Of a DNA stretch of 64,000 nucleotides, positions 45,968 through 59,288 are shown piece after piece. A program made the position numbers and the translations under genes. Each line of letters opens with the position of its first letter. Position 1 is the first letter of the stretch. Source of the DNA: Membranipora membranacea (Eukaryota; Bryozoa; Gymnolaemata; Cheilostomatida; Membraniporidae); NCBI GenBank assembly GCA_914767715.1, contig OU612072.1, positions 10,540,001 through 10,604,000 of the forward strand, given 5' to 3'. The notes beneath the pieces were generated by a model that searched no databases, was not told the DNA's origin, and saw only the letters and a list, made by a program, of their open reading frames with translations.

Positions 45968-48729
45968 ATGGCCAAAGCCGTAGATAGTGGATACTCACAT
46001 CATCATAGTCATTTTAACGCCATTCCAGATCGATTGCGTGACAACGAAGATGGGTCAGGATACAGATCAGATACTGATGACAATGATTCTGTTGACAAGA
46101 GCTCAGGTGGACAGGCTGAAGGTAGGTCTGAGCTAAAGTTTCATTGCCATGAAGGTGTTTATCTGCCTTTGTGCATCAATCAATACATTTGACATTCTCT
46201 TCACTGTTGGAAGTCATGAACACAATCGGCTGGTAACTAGGAAATATTTTTTTTTCTGTGGATGTGCCGGGGTTCCGGGTACAAACACAGAACAAATGCT
46301 ACAACAGCCTACTCCACAAATACTAAGGGGCTACCACATATTTTGTAGATGACAATTCACAAGTCTTTCACCCAGAACTAGGTCTATGTGAGAATCTATC
46401 AGCGTCAGAAAAGCAGACTGAAACAGCCAATGAGAAATCCGCTACAGTTTTCACAGAGAGATCTCAAAGCATCTTTTTTGTTGTGCTGTTTATACTGATC
46501 ATCATGCAAACTGCAGCTATAGGTTATTTGATGGAGCGAAACTTCAAAGTAGAAAGTAAGGGTTTTTTAGCAGGAATTGCTTGATACGAATGCAATAATA
46601 ATAAAGGCTATATTGAGGTTTTCAATGACAGAAGGACTGCCCACTGGAAGCATTTTTACGAAATCTTGACCTGACTTCTCCTAATTCGAGAATTGCCTCC
46701 CCTACCTGGTCCCGCAACAACTTTAAAATCCTTTCTGAATCAAATTAAAGCAGTATCAGTAATTCAGTTTACTCCAATGTGTGATTGTTCAATGTAAATT
46801 ATTTTGCTTGATATATCATTCAGTTCTGCTATGATTGATGAAATGAGTTTCTGATTCGCTGTTTTTATCTTACTTAAACTTACCATACATACATGACACG
46901 TTTATGAGGAAAACTTCAGTTTCAATCTATCTGCATTTATTCTACCTGTCGGTACATTTGCCTCCATTGATGTACACAGGTACAAACAAATACAGAACCA
47001 CAAACCACAAATCAATATTACGGATTATTCGTCTCACTTGTGTTTGGGTTTCACTGTCATACCTTGGATATTATAGTGATTTTGTTTGGTTTAAATACAG
47101 GAGAAAGCTAGATGGATGAATTCTTTGTAAGCTTTCTTTTATCCATTATTCTTCAGGACGCCTGCAACAAATAGATTCTGCCTTCAAAACAGTGATAAAC
47201 GGATCTCTTACTCCACCAACTGCAGTATCACTGAACCAGCCGATCAGCACATCTGGTAAGAGACATTGACGTGACACCGACTTCATAATTATTATAATTC
47301 TGTTGACTGCCATATCTGTTTTATCAACAAACAAGTTAGTAATAGTTTAAAATCTTCAATAATCCAAGTTAAATATGCCAGAAGTAACAACCCTGCAATC
47401 TTCTTTCTTCTTATTTAATATAACGTCTGTTTAGTGATCACCTATATTAATCTTGGAAGACACATCAATGGTTACAACCTTTGGTCATGAATAGTGCCTC
47501 CGCTTTCAGGATTGTATCTGAACATTGTTGACCTTCCTAATAAGTTGTGATGAATAGATATTCAGTCCTCTCTTTCATTCTTCGACATAGAAAAAACAGA
47601 TGGTATCAGTGTACAACTGTATACTCTTCAACAAAACCTGACTAATTTGTATGACGCCATTCAATATGAAAATGACTGTAAGTAGACACTTATTTGTTTC
47701 GTATCATTAAGCCTCTTGCATTGACATCATTCAACGACTCACCCACTCACTCTCTCTCTCTCCAGCCCTCTCTCTCCCCATCTCTAGCGCTCACTTGCTC
47801 ACCCATACTCTCTTGCCTGCCGCCTAACCTGCCTGTCCGCTCACTCCCTCACAAACCCAAAAAAATTCAACTGAATTCAATAAATTATATCTGACTATAG
47901 ACTAAGTAGGCTCATCATAATGATGTTGTAATGTGTTTTAAGGTCTGATTCAAAGATTTTATTAGAAGTCGAATGCAATGTCCGACATTTTTACAAGGAG
48001 CCTGCACAAGGAAATGAATGAATCATCATATTTGTCTTCATCTGTGTCCTCATCTCATTAACTTCTAGGTGATAGATGTACGTATTGGTATCCTTGCAAT
48101 ATATCAAACCTTTCGCTGGAACATTGTCGACAAGGATACATTCAAACAGACGGATATCCTAATGAGGAATATCTGAATAACTTGGATGTGAGATGGAATT
48201 TGATAAATCAGGGATACAACAACTTAAAAATTAGACTCTTTGAGTTTGAGGTGAGTGAACTTTTGTCTTGGATACGTTCACCTTCAGCCTTTGATTGTTT
48301 CATCTTATTCCATTCTATTTTATGTACATGAAGCAAATTTTGTACTCACCAGGCAGTTGTCATATGTTTGCAAGCTTTTGCAGCGTTTTATAGACTTTCA
48401 ACATAGCCAGGTCCCAAGGCAAGTTGTCCATATATGAAGTTTGCATACACGAGTCATTTCAGCTTTCAATAGACGACAAGGGTGTTACAGATAAGGTAGG
48501 ATATTGTGATAGATTAGAAGATAGATATAATAACAACTTCATTTCATAGACTAAAGCTGCTGGTGATGAGTTACACATACAGAATGAAACAATATCTGGA
48601 GTGAAAGGGGAACAAGTGAAGACATATTACAGCTATGATGTCAAAGGGGTGTATGCAGTTAAAATGCGATTCAGTACAGGTACTTCTAAAACTAAAAAAG
48701 GTTTTAGACTAAGTTTCTTTTTCTACTGA
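45968..48729 (+). CDS. Copy D: divergent type II membrane protein with CUB-like domain
   Basis: Coding exons 45968-46121, 46349-46555, 47157-47255, 47600-47677, 48069-48250 and 48550-48729 (TGA) join in phase to 299 residues, with the same phase-1 exon pattern as copy C. It has a His- and Asp-rich head (SHHHSHFNAIPD), a membrane segment (core IFFVVLFILIIMQTAAIGYL), a shorter stalk (two exons against three, VINGSLT and LQQNLTN), then CUB. The first CUB half is clear (GYIQTDGYPNEEY, NLINQGYNNLKIRLFEFE). The second keeps the end (GFRLSFFFY) but lacks the YDFLQV and CG motifs of copy C, so a disulphide may be lost. It is the most diverged member. ATG 45968 is chosen as it opens the acidic head as in C; the upstream exon is unseen. 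Confidence 0.8.
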
Positions 48730-50105
48730 ACTTGGAAGTTAAGTTGTGAGTATCCATTACAGACAGTGTAACGATATCAAATAATAAAAACCGTTGGCAA
48801 TGAGTCATGGAGCTTTGCTTGGTTTTGAAATCTCACTTTATCACTTCTTATGTTTTAATATACTGAGTCGAAATAAAGATGTTTTTCAATGATTAAGCCA
48901 GTGACCATTTTGATCCGTTCATCAATTATATAACACAATTAAAATATATCTTGTTTAGGTGGTCATAATAGGCTTTAGGTTAGAAGCCAATTTTGGGTGT
49001 CTATTTTAATCCTTATCATTTTTATACCTGTTGCATCATTAGTATGTGCCTAGGAAAAAACTCATATCAATTCATTTTTTCATTTAATAACACTGTCCAG
49101 TTTAAAGGCATAAAACTTTTTAACATGAGCATGTCTGTGAAGACTAAATTTGTTGATACTTAGCTCAGCAGCATTCATTTGACACAAATACATGGATGAG
49201 TATTGAATGAGGCTTCCAAAGATACACATGTGAATTTATACCTTGTATGGTATCGGTCAATTTGCTTCTGAATGGAAGAGGACTATTGAGCTTGTTTCAA
49301 CGATAATACAAAAGAAAGTATCTGCCTTTTGGACAATAGTACTGAATGTATATCAACTGATAAGTTTTTTTTGATGACTTGTATGAAAGAAAGTATTTTC
49401 AAATATGCTCATCGAAGATATACCCTGACTCTACAAGGAGGATATAAAAGAATAAATAACCAGATTAGCGTTAATGTATTTGTACAACAATACTAATTTG
49501 TTCAATGAAAAAATTCAGAGAAAGTCAAAGACAGGACATATTGGTAATGCTCTGACCTAGAGAATACCGAGGAACAAAAATCCACCTGTTGACCACGAAA
49601 ACAATACTATGAGAAATATATAAAAATAATTCAAATCAACTCTCTGAATACTTAGAGGAGGAGATGTTGTAAAATACAGCTGGACAGGTGGCAAGTGATA
49701 GCATGGAAGACCAAAAATCGAAAACACATAATTATCCACAAAAATAGTTAGCTCAAGTTTTAAAAATGTTGAAAATATATATGTCCTTTTATTTGATTGA
49801 TCAATATCAAATATTGCCAAACTGTAATGGTTTTATTGCCTAAAGAGGTAAAACTATATTTATATATATTTTGATTATATAAACTTTTTTTGTTGTCGAA
49901 AATTCAGAGATTCAGCAGTAGGTCATAGTATGATTTGGTTTTTAAATTACTTTTCTTTCTGATGTTGAAGACCTCTGACAAATCTTATAGAGGTAAGTTA
50001 ACATTATTTTACCAACAACCGATTTAACATCTAACTTCTTAGTTCAGTTAAGATGTCAAAAATCACAGCACTCAAACATCAGACAATCATCTATTTATTT
50101 TTTAG
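48730..50105. other. Spacer, nothing seen
   Basis: AT-rich, between the end of copy D and the orphan CUB exon. I found no CUB first-half exon in it. Confidence 0.5.
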
Positions 50106-50261
50106 GTTGAATGTTGTGGTGGATGTTCCTGTGGCTTCCTGCAGGTAGATCAACATGCAAAGTTATGTGGCACAAAATCATCAAATACCATTGTGAGTCA
50201 TAATGTCATCAACTCTGATGCTGTCACCATGCACTTTCAGTCAGATCGTAGTTACACTTAG
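50106..50261 (+). pseudogene. Orphan second-half CUB exon
   Basis: After acceptor atttttttag the frame reads CGFLQVDQHAKLCGTKSSN and VTMHFQSDRS, very like the last exon of copy C, and ends at TAG 50259-50261 some ten residues early. It starts in phase 0, as the last exon of copy D does. It may be an alternative last exon for copy D or the remains of a lost gene copy. Confidence 0.6.
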
Positions 50262-52613
50262 AAGAAACTTCTTTTAGATATAGCTGAACATATCTGTTTA
50301 CAACAATTAACCTGCAAATTTTGAACCGTCTATAATTCCTTGTGTATGAAATATATCTTTATTCTTTATTTATCTAAGTAAAGTTTTCTGTGGACTGCAA
50401 CAATTATTTGTGGACTAGTTTGACTCATCTCATATTTCTTGAAGTGCATCTCATGATGATGTCAGTGCTTGCTCAAGTATCAGTATCAATCTCTGACTCA
50501 TTTGTGTAGATTTTCGATATAACACCACTTGAATATTTTCCTGCTTTTAACTGTTGATACAGTGAAAGAAAACTTTATTACTTCTGAAGCTATGATACCA
50601 TAATTCTGAAAAATTAGCCATGTTGTATTTTTGTTAATTTCTTTTGATTTTATTCTCTTTGACCCACTAAGGTGATGAGCGCTGATATGATTACGGAATT
50701 TTTCATTTCATATTTAGTCTGAATCGAATGGTATATGTCAATAGGTATTATGTAATTGATGGATGCACAAAACATGCTAAACATATATATATACTATTAG
50801 GGCCTTTGATTTCCTCCCTGGAACTATGAAAGACCAACTTCCAGAACAATATGTCTTATTTAATTTAGTTAAGTTCAGTTCAGTTAAAAGTAGCAGACAA
50901 CCACAAAAGATGTATTTTTATATATGATGCGTAACGATGTACTGCTTTTAAATTTGCAGGTAATAATCAAATATTAAACAAGAAAAAATTCATTATTCCT
51001 ATTGCAAATTCTCTATCAACAATTTTTTTTCCAGAAACAGGCATACCAAACATGATTGGCCAAGCAGTAATATTCTCAAAATAAATAAATTATTGCACAA
51101 TGTTAATATATACAAATATTTCTTACTAGAATGAAGCAATTATCTCTTGTTTCTTTTAATCTAAATACATAAGCAGTCATCTAAAAACTAATTTACGAAA
51201 ACATTACTATTGCAGAATTATAGAATTTTATGAGATTATATTCGAAACATAGCTTCTTAATTTAAGTTTAGTTTATCTCAGCCATTGGGGTGTTTGGGTT
51301 GCTGATGCTCGTGGTGCAGAACCAGAGATTATACCATGGATTATCATTTTTGATAACATTGCCTATCAGTGAAGGCGAATTGTCAGTATATTCATATTTA
51401 GTGGTGTCTAGTTGAATGGTACATTTAAGGCTTGTGGAGCAGGACTTAAGATAATGGTGGTCAATTTTGCCGTGAGATGGCACATCCATACAATACAATG
51501 ATTTAAGTAACTGGATTATTTTGACGGCCACGGTGTAGAACACAGCTCAAGTACGATCTGCATTGATGACTCCACATAGTCTGCATAGGTACAGCTTTAG
51601 CCAGCCCTACACACACTGTGATCTCCCAATTGTCAACCAGTGATCAGAAAAGAGGACAGTTGTTTGACGTCCTCAAACACAACATATGGGACAGCAAGAA
51701 AACACATAGCTTATCAATCTGCGATAGCAAAGCTAATGCCTAGGTCCCAATCATGATTGATCAAAAGTATTCATGTACAGTGAATATCCAAGCGTGATGA
51801 TCCTATGCAATACAGGAGTTGAAGGTGAGCATGTGCTAGCCTGTACATTCACATTCACCAGACCAAAGGTCACAAATATAAAGGGTGATCATATGTGGGT
51901 TAGCGAGCGCCAATCTACAATGTCCATTGTGTGGACAAGCTGTGAGAGAGGTAGGCAGCTCATATCATCTAATTTTATGTCCATTTAAAAATAAATATGG
52001 ATATGTAAGTACACAACACATCAATGAAGCCAATCATACACCACAGTTGTGATGATTATGGAGAAAAAAAGCACAATAAATTTTGTTCCTTTGGTTATCA
52101 GCGCTGAGTTAAATGAAGAATCACCAAGTAATAGAAATATTGATACTCAAAGTTTAACCTATCAACTTGTAAAAGATATAATTATAGCGGTTTGTGTGGC
52201 CCTGAATTATTGTGACAACATAATCATTGGACAACACTGAAGTGTGAAGAGAAATACTGTTTGCTGTGTTAGAGCAAGCTGCTTCTTTTCAATCATGCTA
52301 TTTGAACCTACTATAACTATTATGATGATACATATGAACAAAAAAATTGAGATATGTCTGCTTATAATGGTTTATGGGGTAGAGAAATACATATCCCGAA
52401 CGGAGTTTGGCTAGTGTTCATCGTTTTCTACCCTGACAGCTACAATAACCGCTTGGAGCTCTTCAAACTTTAGATTAACCTATGCCACTGCCTTGAAATT
52501 GGTCCTCTTCTTGACCCTGACCCTGAAACTGACTGGGGCCCTAACCCTGACCTCACAACTTTCTTGATTTTCATTCGCACAGAAACTTGTTTGCCCAATA
52601 TTGTCCTGACATT
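50262..52613. other. Spacer with one repeat fragment
   Basis: No gene found. It includes the minus-strand frame at 51268-51543, related to 22187-22311, and CCCTGACCCTGA-type low-complexity sequence near 52512-52550. Confidence 0.45.
51268..51543 (-). repeat. Open fragment related to 22187-22311
   Basis: The minus-strand frame contains TTKYEYTDNSPSLIGNV and NLWFCTTS. The + frame at 22187-22311 in an intron of copy B contains TTKYESSCDLPLKVINM and KLQFCTTAP. The bases also align (CACCACTAAATATGAAT, TTCTGCACCAC). Two copies of one dispersed sequence, possibly formerly coding; family unknown. Confidence 0.5.
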
Positions 52614-55600
52614 TCAGCAGTTGAGTTTTGAGTAATACACCACACCCTCAGCATAGACAAACTCTCCTTGTAGTAGGGCCTGATCAGCTGTACCTAACTG
52701 ACATTCCCCTGTAGATATGTAGTAGTTCACAGCTTCACACGACTTGGTTTCTGTGCACTTGACGACACACTCAGATTCAGAGGTAACTGTGTGGGTGTGC
52801 AAAGATAATGAGGTCTTTAGTTTGTTTCTCCAAATGCAGAACTGTATTTCCGAGCTTGAATGCTCTACATAAAAAGACAAGAATATCGATTATAGGCATC
52901 ATCCTCATAATGCATCAATGTAAACCCTCTGAAAGAACTAGCACTTACGTTGCCATTGAAACCTTATCCCAAAGGAAAAGGCTTACTCAGCAGTTAGGAG
53001 GTTTAGTTTTCCAATGTTTGATGAAATCTTCACACTTACCAGGCATAGCAACAGTCCAAACAGCAGCTTTAAAAACTCCTCCGCACTTCTGCTCTGAGTT
53101 TCCTGGACACCGGTAGAGATGACATTCATCATCAGGTATCTTTGCTTCATTGTCAATGTTATTCCCACATGTACAATATTCTCCTCCTGCTACACCAGCC
53201 ACAGCGAAGCCTATACCATGAAGAGAGGTGCTTGCTTCTAAATCTCAATGTCTCATCAATATGATCCATAATTGAACTTAGTAAGCATGTTATAGTCGGG
53301 TAGTTATTGTGATAAAGAGTTTTAAGATTTGCATAGGGAAAAATGCAAAGCTCTTTTGAGTGTGACATAGTAGTGGTGCTTAGAGTTCTCCCTTTAAAAG
53401 GAATTGGCTCCCAGACCCTGCATGACGATGACATCTGATTGGCTGACCCCAGCAGTTATTGGGGTCAGCCAATCAGATGTCAAAATTAATATGCACCAAT
53501 AATTTATCCTGTGGATTTAACAACTGTTGCGTGTGAGATTGTTTTTTGTGCATATAGATTGCATAAATCTATAAAAAAATTGAACTTTTCCCAATTGCAT
53601 TTGGAATCTTCAGATGCAGTGAATGCAGTAAGATGCTGAGCAACAACTTCAATTGATAGTAGCCGATGAACAATTTTTCACACCACTGCTATGCAATAAA
53701 GTGAGCAAACGTAAAGAACTGTGTCATCACATCATTATGAATGAAAATAGCCGTGAACGACACTGAGGTTGCATTAAATAGACAATAGTTCCCATTCAAC
53801 AGTATTTACATGTTTATTATTACTTCATTACCTAATCAATTTTATTAGTTTAAAGGCTAACCAAAGACCATGCATGTTACAGTCAAATAAGATGAACAAA
53901 AGTACCCGCCTGGCTATTACATTCATTGGCCTTTCGTAGTCTTTAAAACAACATTATTAAATCAATAGCATAACTACCTTCTTCTTCGCACCATCCCAGG
54001 CAAATATCCACGTTGTTGTTAGAATAATATTTGAAGGTGGGGAATACATCCTGATTGTAAGGAAAACATCCTCGGTATTGCTGAACTAAAATTGGAGAAA
54101 AACCAGGCAATAATACTGTTCCATTCTTCAGCTGAAAATATCTATAAATGGACCATAGTAATGGAACAGCGATCGGAGCAATATAATGACTTTGCTGAAA
54201 GATATCAAATTGTTTATAATGATGCCGTTACCTGATATATGAACAACGTAGTATAGGGAGGCGGGTCGGAATGTTTTGAATATGATTTAGGATTGTTGAG
54301 TAATATGGAAAAAATTTGCCAACACCTAAGCGAAAAGGAGATAATTCTAAAGTGCAAATGTAAATAATCTTAGGTGAAAAATGTATCTCTGTCAAACTAT
54401 AAGTATAATGGATCTGATGTGGTTTAAAACTGGCAGCACAATATGTTTGATGAACTTAAAATCACTGAAATCCACTTTTGAGGTGAGTTGACACATTGTT
54501 TATGTCTATATCCTCAACATTTTTAAATTCCATGTCAAACTCTGTTTCAGTTAAACTTGGTAATGAGAGCATTAGGCAAGACCTACATCACACTACTCAC
54601 CTTGGGCCTGTGTTAAGGTCAGAGTAGGTGCTGTACTTTTAACAAAAACTTTTGAAGTTGTCTCTGCATCAGGAGTGCCCAGCCCCAACAGAGTCAGACT
54701 ACTCAGGTGACACCTCCTATACAGTTTCTCATACATGTAGGCAGCGCATTGAGCTTGTCGGGAGCATATCAGTTTGCAGCACCATTGGTTTGTGGCATTC
54801 ATAGATGTAGTGTAATTCAGGAGTACCACATTATCATACAAAGTGTATTGATCCTGTTCTAAAATCAATGATAATGTTATTTGTTGCCTCTATATGATAT
54901 CCTCATGGTATCTGATTCCAATTCAAAAGCACTTACACGAGCTTCAAAAATTCGTAATTCAAAAGGAATACTTATCCGTAAGTAAGACACTAGGTATTAG
55001 CTGATATAATTTCAGCTCTTGATACTCGTATGCAGTTCAATTCAATTTGGACATCACAATATTATATTTATTAAGAAAGACCATTTTTGCGGCTGCAGCT
55101 AAGTGCTTACCAAAGATTCCCTCTCAATACTGATTATGAATGATGAAATTTAGAAATTTATCAACTATAATACAGGCCAAATTCTAGGCAAGCTATATAA
55201 CCATATTTTTCATTGATCCAAGCCATAGAAACTCCTCTTTTTTCATAATATAGTTATTCAATAATCAACATAACAGATCTGTTGTTTTCAAAGTAATAAC
55301 ATTCTGAAGAGAAGTTTCTAGTTAGATGTGCTTGCTTATCGATTTCTAAGTAGGAACTCAAGGATTTTCTATGCATACTAAGTAATTTAATATAATTGTA
55401 TATATATTTATTCTCCCTTTTATCAAGGACCCTCTGGAGTATTTATTACATAGGTGAATGTTATTGACCTCCTTGACACTAGAATAAAACCTGATCTCAT
55501 AAAAATTGTTATATCTGACAGAATAAGTTGTTTATTATGTAAATTTATGAAAGAAAAATTTACCTACTTTAAAATATGGAAATAAAGGCACGAGTTTCAT

Positions 55601-56389
55601 TGACAATGAACTGAAATTTCTTTACTAATCTCAATGAGTTCCAAATTGCGCAGTACTTGGTAACAGTGTGTGCAAACTGTCTCTATCACTATTTTGTTAC
55701 CTTTTTTGTAGACTTTTCTGGAACTATCGGTGATATCGTAAACTTGTGGCTGTTGTGAAGACATCTGACACACCGAGGATGACGTGTATATAAATGCACT
55801 GCAGCAGGTCGTCTTGTGGCAGAAGTAGGCACAGGTAGTAACTGAAGAAACAGCAATTTCATTCTCAACCACAATTTTGCTATGCGGAACTTGGGTATAG
55901 CTTAGATGAGCATGTGCGTAGCTTGAATCTATTTGCAGCCACGAATAAAACTGAAATGATAAAAATATGAAAGAAAAGTAGGACTGACTGTGATACTTCT
56001 ACCCTAATCTCTCAAAGTAACATTAAGATATTCAAATGTCTTTAAATTTTTTCAGCATAGCTAAAGTTGTTTAGAGTTACCACGTTCATCGCTTGCACAC
56101 ACAGTTACAGTTGCATTTATAGTTCGAATTATAAGTGATGCTCATATCATCTTACATGACCGCCTTCAGGAATCATGGCTATTTTATGTTATTGACAATG
56201 CATAGCTATCAGCCGAATCAATGACAAAACTAAAAAAACATATTTTGGGAGATCCGGCAATGTGGAGTGATTGGGGATGTGGAATTCTTGAGCAATAAAC
56301 AGATAATGACGGGAACGAAATGCTAGGAAGTATAGTTGGGTCCAACTCACCATCGCTAAAGTAATGTATCTCAACTTTTGAATCTCCAT
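52614..56389 (-). CDS. Predicted secreted protein, signal peptide-PAN-PAN-WSC-PAN
   Basis: Six minus-strand exons (56389-56351, 55950-55701, 54858-54601, 54085-53978, 53210-53040, 52864-52614) have GT-AG borders and join in phase to 358 residues. Exon 1 (MEIQKLRYITLAM) plus the start of exon 2 makes a signal peptide. Exons 2, 3 and 6 each hold a PAN/apple-like module (TTCAYFCHKTTCCSAFIY; WCCKLICSRQAQCAAYMYE; ECVVKCTETKSCEAVNYY). Exons 4-5 form a WSC domain (YRGCFPYNQDVF, ICLGWCEEEG, YCTCGNNID, CPGNSEQKCGG) split within the domain. PAN and WSC modules bind proteins or carbohydrates, so an extracellular recognition or matrix role is likely. No membrane segment is seen; it ends YYSKLNC. Substrate unknown. 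Confidence 0.85.
53429..53482. repeat. Perfect hairpin with CCAAT/ATTGG
   Basis: Arms 53429-53450 and 53461-53482 are 22 bases each, perfectly complementary, with a 10-base loop. Each arm contains ATTGG or CCAAT. It sits in the intron between the two WSC exons. Confidence 0.85.
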
Positions 56390-59288
56390 CTTAATGTTCT
56401 AGCAAAGTTGAAAAACTTATTGATCCACAACTGTGATTGGAATCTACTTAACTCCTACTGATGATGCTTCTTCGAGACAGGATAATTTAGTCTTGGATAT
56501 AAAATTAAAAATTCAATGACAGGTATCAAATTTTAATAAAGTTGAAAACCTTTTAAATTGTATTGATATTCAACTGTCTTTGTAATCTGCTAAGTTCCTA
56601 CTAATAGTGTATCTTGGACACATGAGGATTTTTCTTGGAATGTTAAATTGAGAACTCAATAACAGGTATTGAGTTTCAGCTTTTATTTTCAAAACCTTAT
56701 AGCACCTAGTATAAATCAAAAATTGATTTTGAAAATTGTGAATTGGTTGCAGTTCTTTATCAATTTCATCAGCTCAATTCATCAATTATGCATCATGGTG
56801 GATGGAAAAACATTGTCAGATGCTATTCTGTAATCAGCACTACACAAAGATTCAAGTTTCTTAAATATTATTTACAACACAATGTGGGTTTTATTCTTTT
56901 TATGAATTTTGTCCAATCAATAAAAGTTAGAAGGCAATGAACTTCTTGGCATTAGATCTAATTGACCACCATTCCTATTAGAGAACATAATAATATACTG
57001 ATATACAATAATGATTCTGATATTGTCAGCAAAGTCATTTTAGTATATTTTACAATAGTTCACATGCTGGCTTGTAAATTATTGTCTGTTATTATAGAAC
57101 TCTCCCTTCTTTAGCATGTGAAATTCATGTCAAGGCTAGTAACTACGATTAATTATCACAAATTAATTTAATTGGGACTATTTTGTGCTGCCAATCCTGG
57201 CTTGATACTAATAAATGGTTGTGAAGCCTCTGACCCAGATGCTCCCAGTTAGTGACAGCCCCTATTCTTTTGCATGGGCAACGGTGGCTTATATTTAATA
57301 AATTGCAATCACAATCATTTAAAACTATATTGAAGATATTTGATGGTTTGGATGTTGCTAAACAAGGAATAGCTACAAATAGAATGAAAAATCAAGGAAA
57401 TCGGACCAGTGGTTCTCAAGTTGGTATCCTGGGCGAGGCATGACCTTAAGTGAATTACTTTATGTATTTTTTGTTAGCAATACAGTATTAAAACCATAGT
57501 TTGCCGAAGGCTTGTTCGGTAGCACTTTTTCATGGGTACCAAGCCTAGCCCAATCCTGAAATATAGCAGGAACCTTAACACCAAACTAAGCCCTGTTTTT
57601 TGCTGTACCAATTCCAGCCAAATTGGTATGACAAATTCCTACATCAATTTGCAGTCAGATTACCACATTTTTACAAGCCCACTACATATGGGACACAGGA
57701 GGGGGTGTTTTCCAGCAAATTTTGACAATCCATACACAGTATAAATAATGTATCAGTATCACTAAAACTGTGTGCCAGTCACTTCTATAGAATCTTGTGC
57801 GTGAATGTTTGATGATTTATTTTACATCCTGATAATATGAACAAACTTTAATGGAGGTTTTTGGTACCAAGATGAAGCACCCTTTGCTTAGATTTAGGAA
57901 TTTGAGTCTTAGCGGCAGACCACAATTTGAAAATTTTATTTGGAATTTCTCTTCCAATGGAGCGAGCAACTCCCAACATTTCGATCAATTTTCTTTTTGA
58001 CTGTGCGTTTAAATTTCAAGTGCTGTCTCTGTCCAAGGACTGAGAAATATCAGTGAATTACGGGCTCGGCGCCAAGTTGCTCTCAGTTTGCAGGCAGGTT
58101 GGTGCACACCTAGGGCGTCATGGGTCATGAGCCCAGTAGTCGGTAGACATGTATCAATAGTTTATGAACAGAACATAATTCCTACCATAATTTTGAATGC
58201 TTAGCTCAATCTTGAAATTTAACTTATTATTATCTATACTTTGTGCGTAATCACTTTTTTATATGATCTTAACAAAAAGAGTTTTCGAAACCTGAATATT
58301 GGACTTACATTCTTTCATATGTTTATTACAACATGTGTTGACAGGTCATTAGAATGAGAATCTAAAATAAAAAATATACATAATTTCCTAATTGGACTAA
58401 AATTGATTGAATGACAGCTTAAAAAATTGTTCTGGCATGTAAGGATCAAAGTGGCACTAGAAATAATTTGCAACCACAAGTCGGCCATACAATTAATAAA
58501 AATGGGTGGGGGGTTACAACATAGGTTTTTATAAGCTTTGCCACTCTAAAAACGCCACAAAAGCCTCAAACCCGCTAACATCGTAAAATGTGGCCACTCA
58601 ACAGAAGTTTGCCTTCGATACAATTTATTGACTATGGTTTGCTCCAACATTAAAGAATAAAAATTAACTATTACCTAGAGATATTCGATGGAACTAATAT
58701 TTTGAAGATAATATCTTTTTATAAAATTTAATATGACGGTCCAAAGAACAAAATTGTTTCCACCTAGTCACCAGATGTTAGTTGTACTAATGATAAATTC
58801 TATGAAATGCCTGAACCATTTTTCTTGAATAACTGGATATACTTTTTGAAAAATGTTTTTGGTTTTTTACAGTTAGACACTACATGTTGATGAAACATAC
58901 AAATTATGTATTTTTGTTATGCAGCCAGATGCTTTGTCTTTATGAAAAGTAAGATTTTACCATTCTACTACAGTTTCTCAATTACCCTGACAGAGACAAC
59001 AAACACCTTTACTACCCATGGAAAGTAAAGTACAAACAGAATATCTCCATGTTACGTTTGTTTCAAATGAAAAAACTAATACTTGCTTGCTAAAAGTTGA
59101 TACTATAATAATAAACTTTCATGGCCTTAGCTAGCAAATTAGTGCTGGCTAACAAACTTGCTCAACCTAACTATGCGCTTATACATTGATTATATTATAA
59201 TATAATTTATACAAACTGTGGTCATAGTCGTTGCCAGTACCTGCCACCGCAATGTCAACCAGCACCATCATGGTTACCAGCTACCATT
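56390..59288. other. Spacer, no gene supported
   Basis: AT-rich sequence upstream of the PAN-WSC gene. It includes the dispersed repeat copy at about 58070-58145 and otherwise only short frames. The promoter of the PAN-WSC gene should lie just right of 56389, but I recognise no motif. Confidence 0.45.

Noticed and set aside
47735-47860. CT-rich tract as coding (Ser/Leu/Pro frame)
   Set aside because: Pyrimidine microsatellite inside an intron of copy D; the frame is a compositional effect.
52508-52555. CCCTGACCCTGA runs as telomere-like repeat
   Set aside because: Too short and irregular; simple low complexity.
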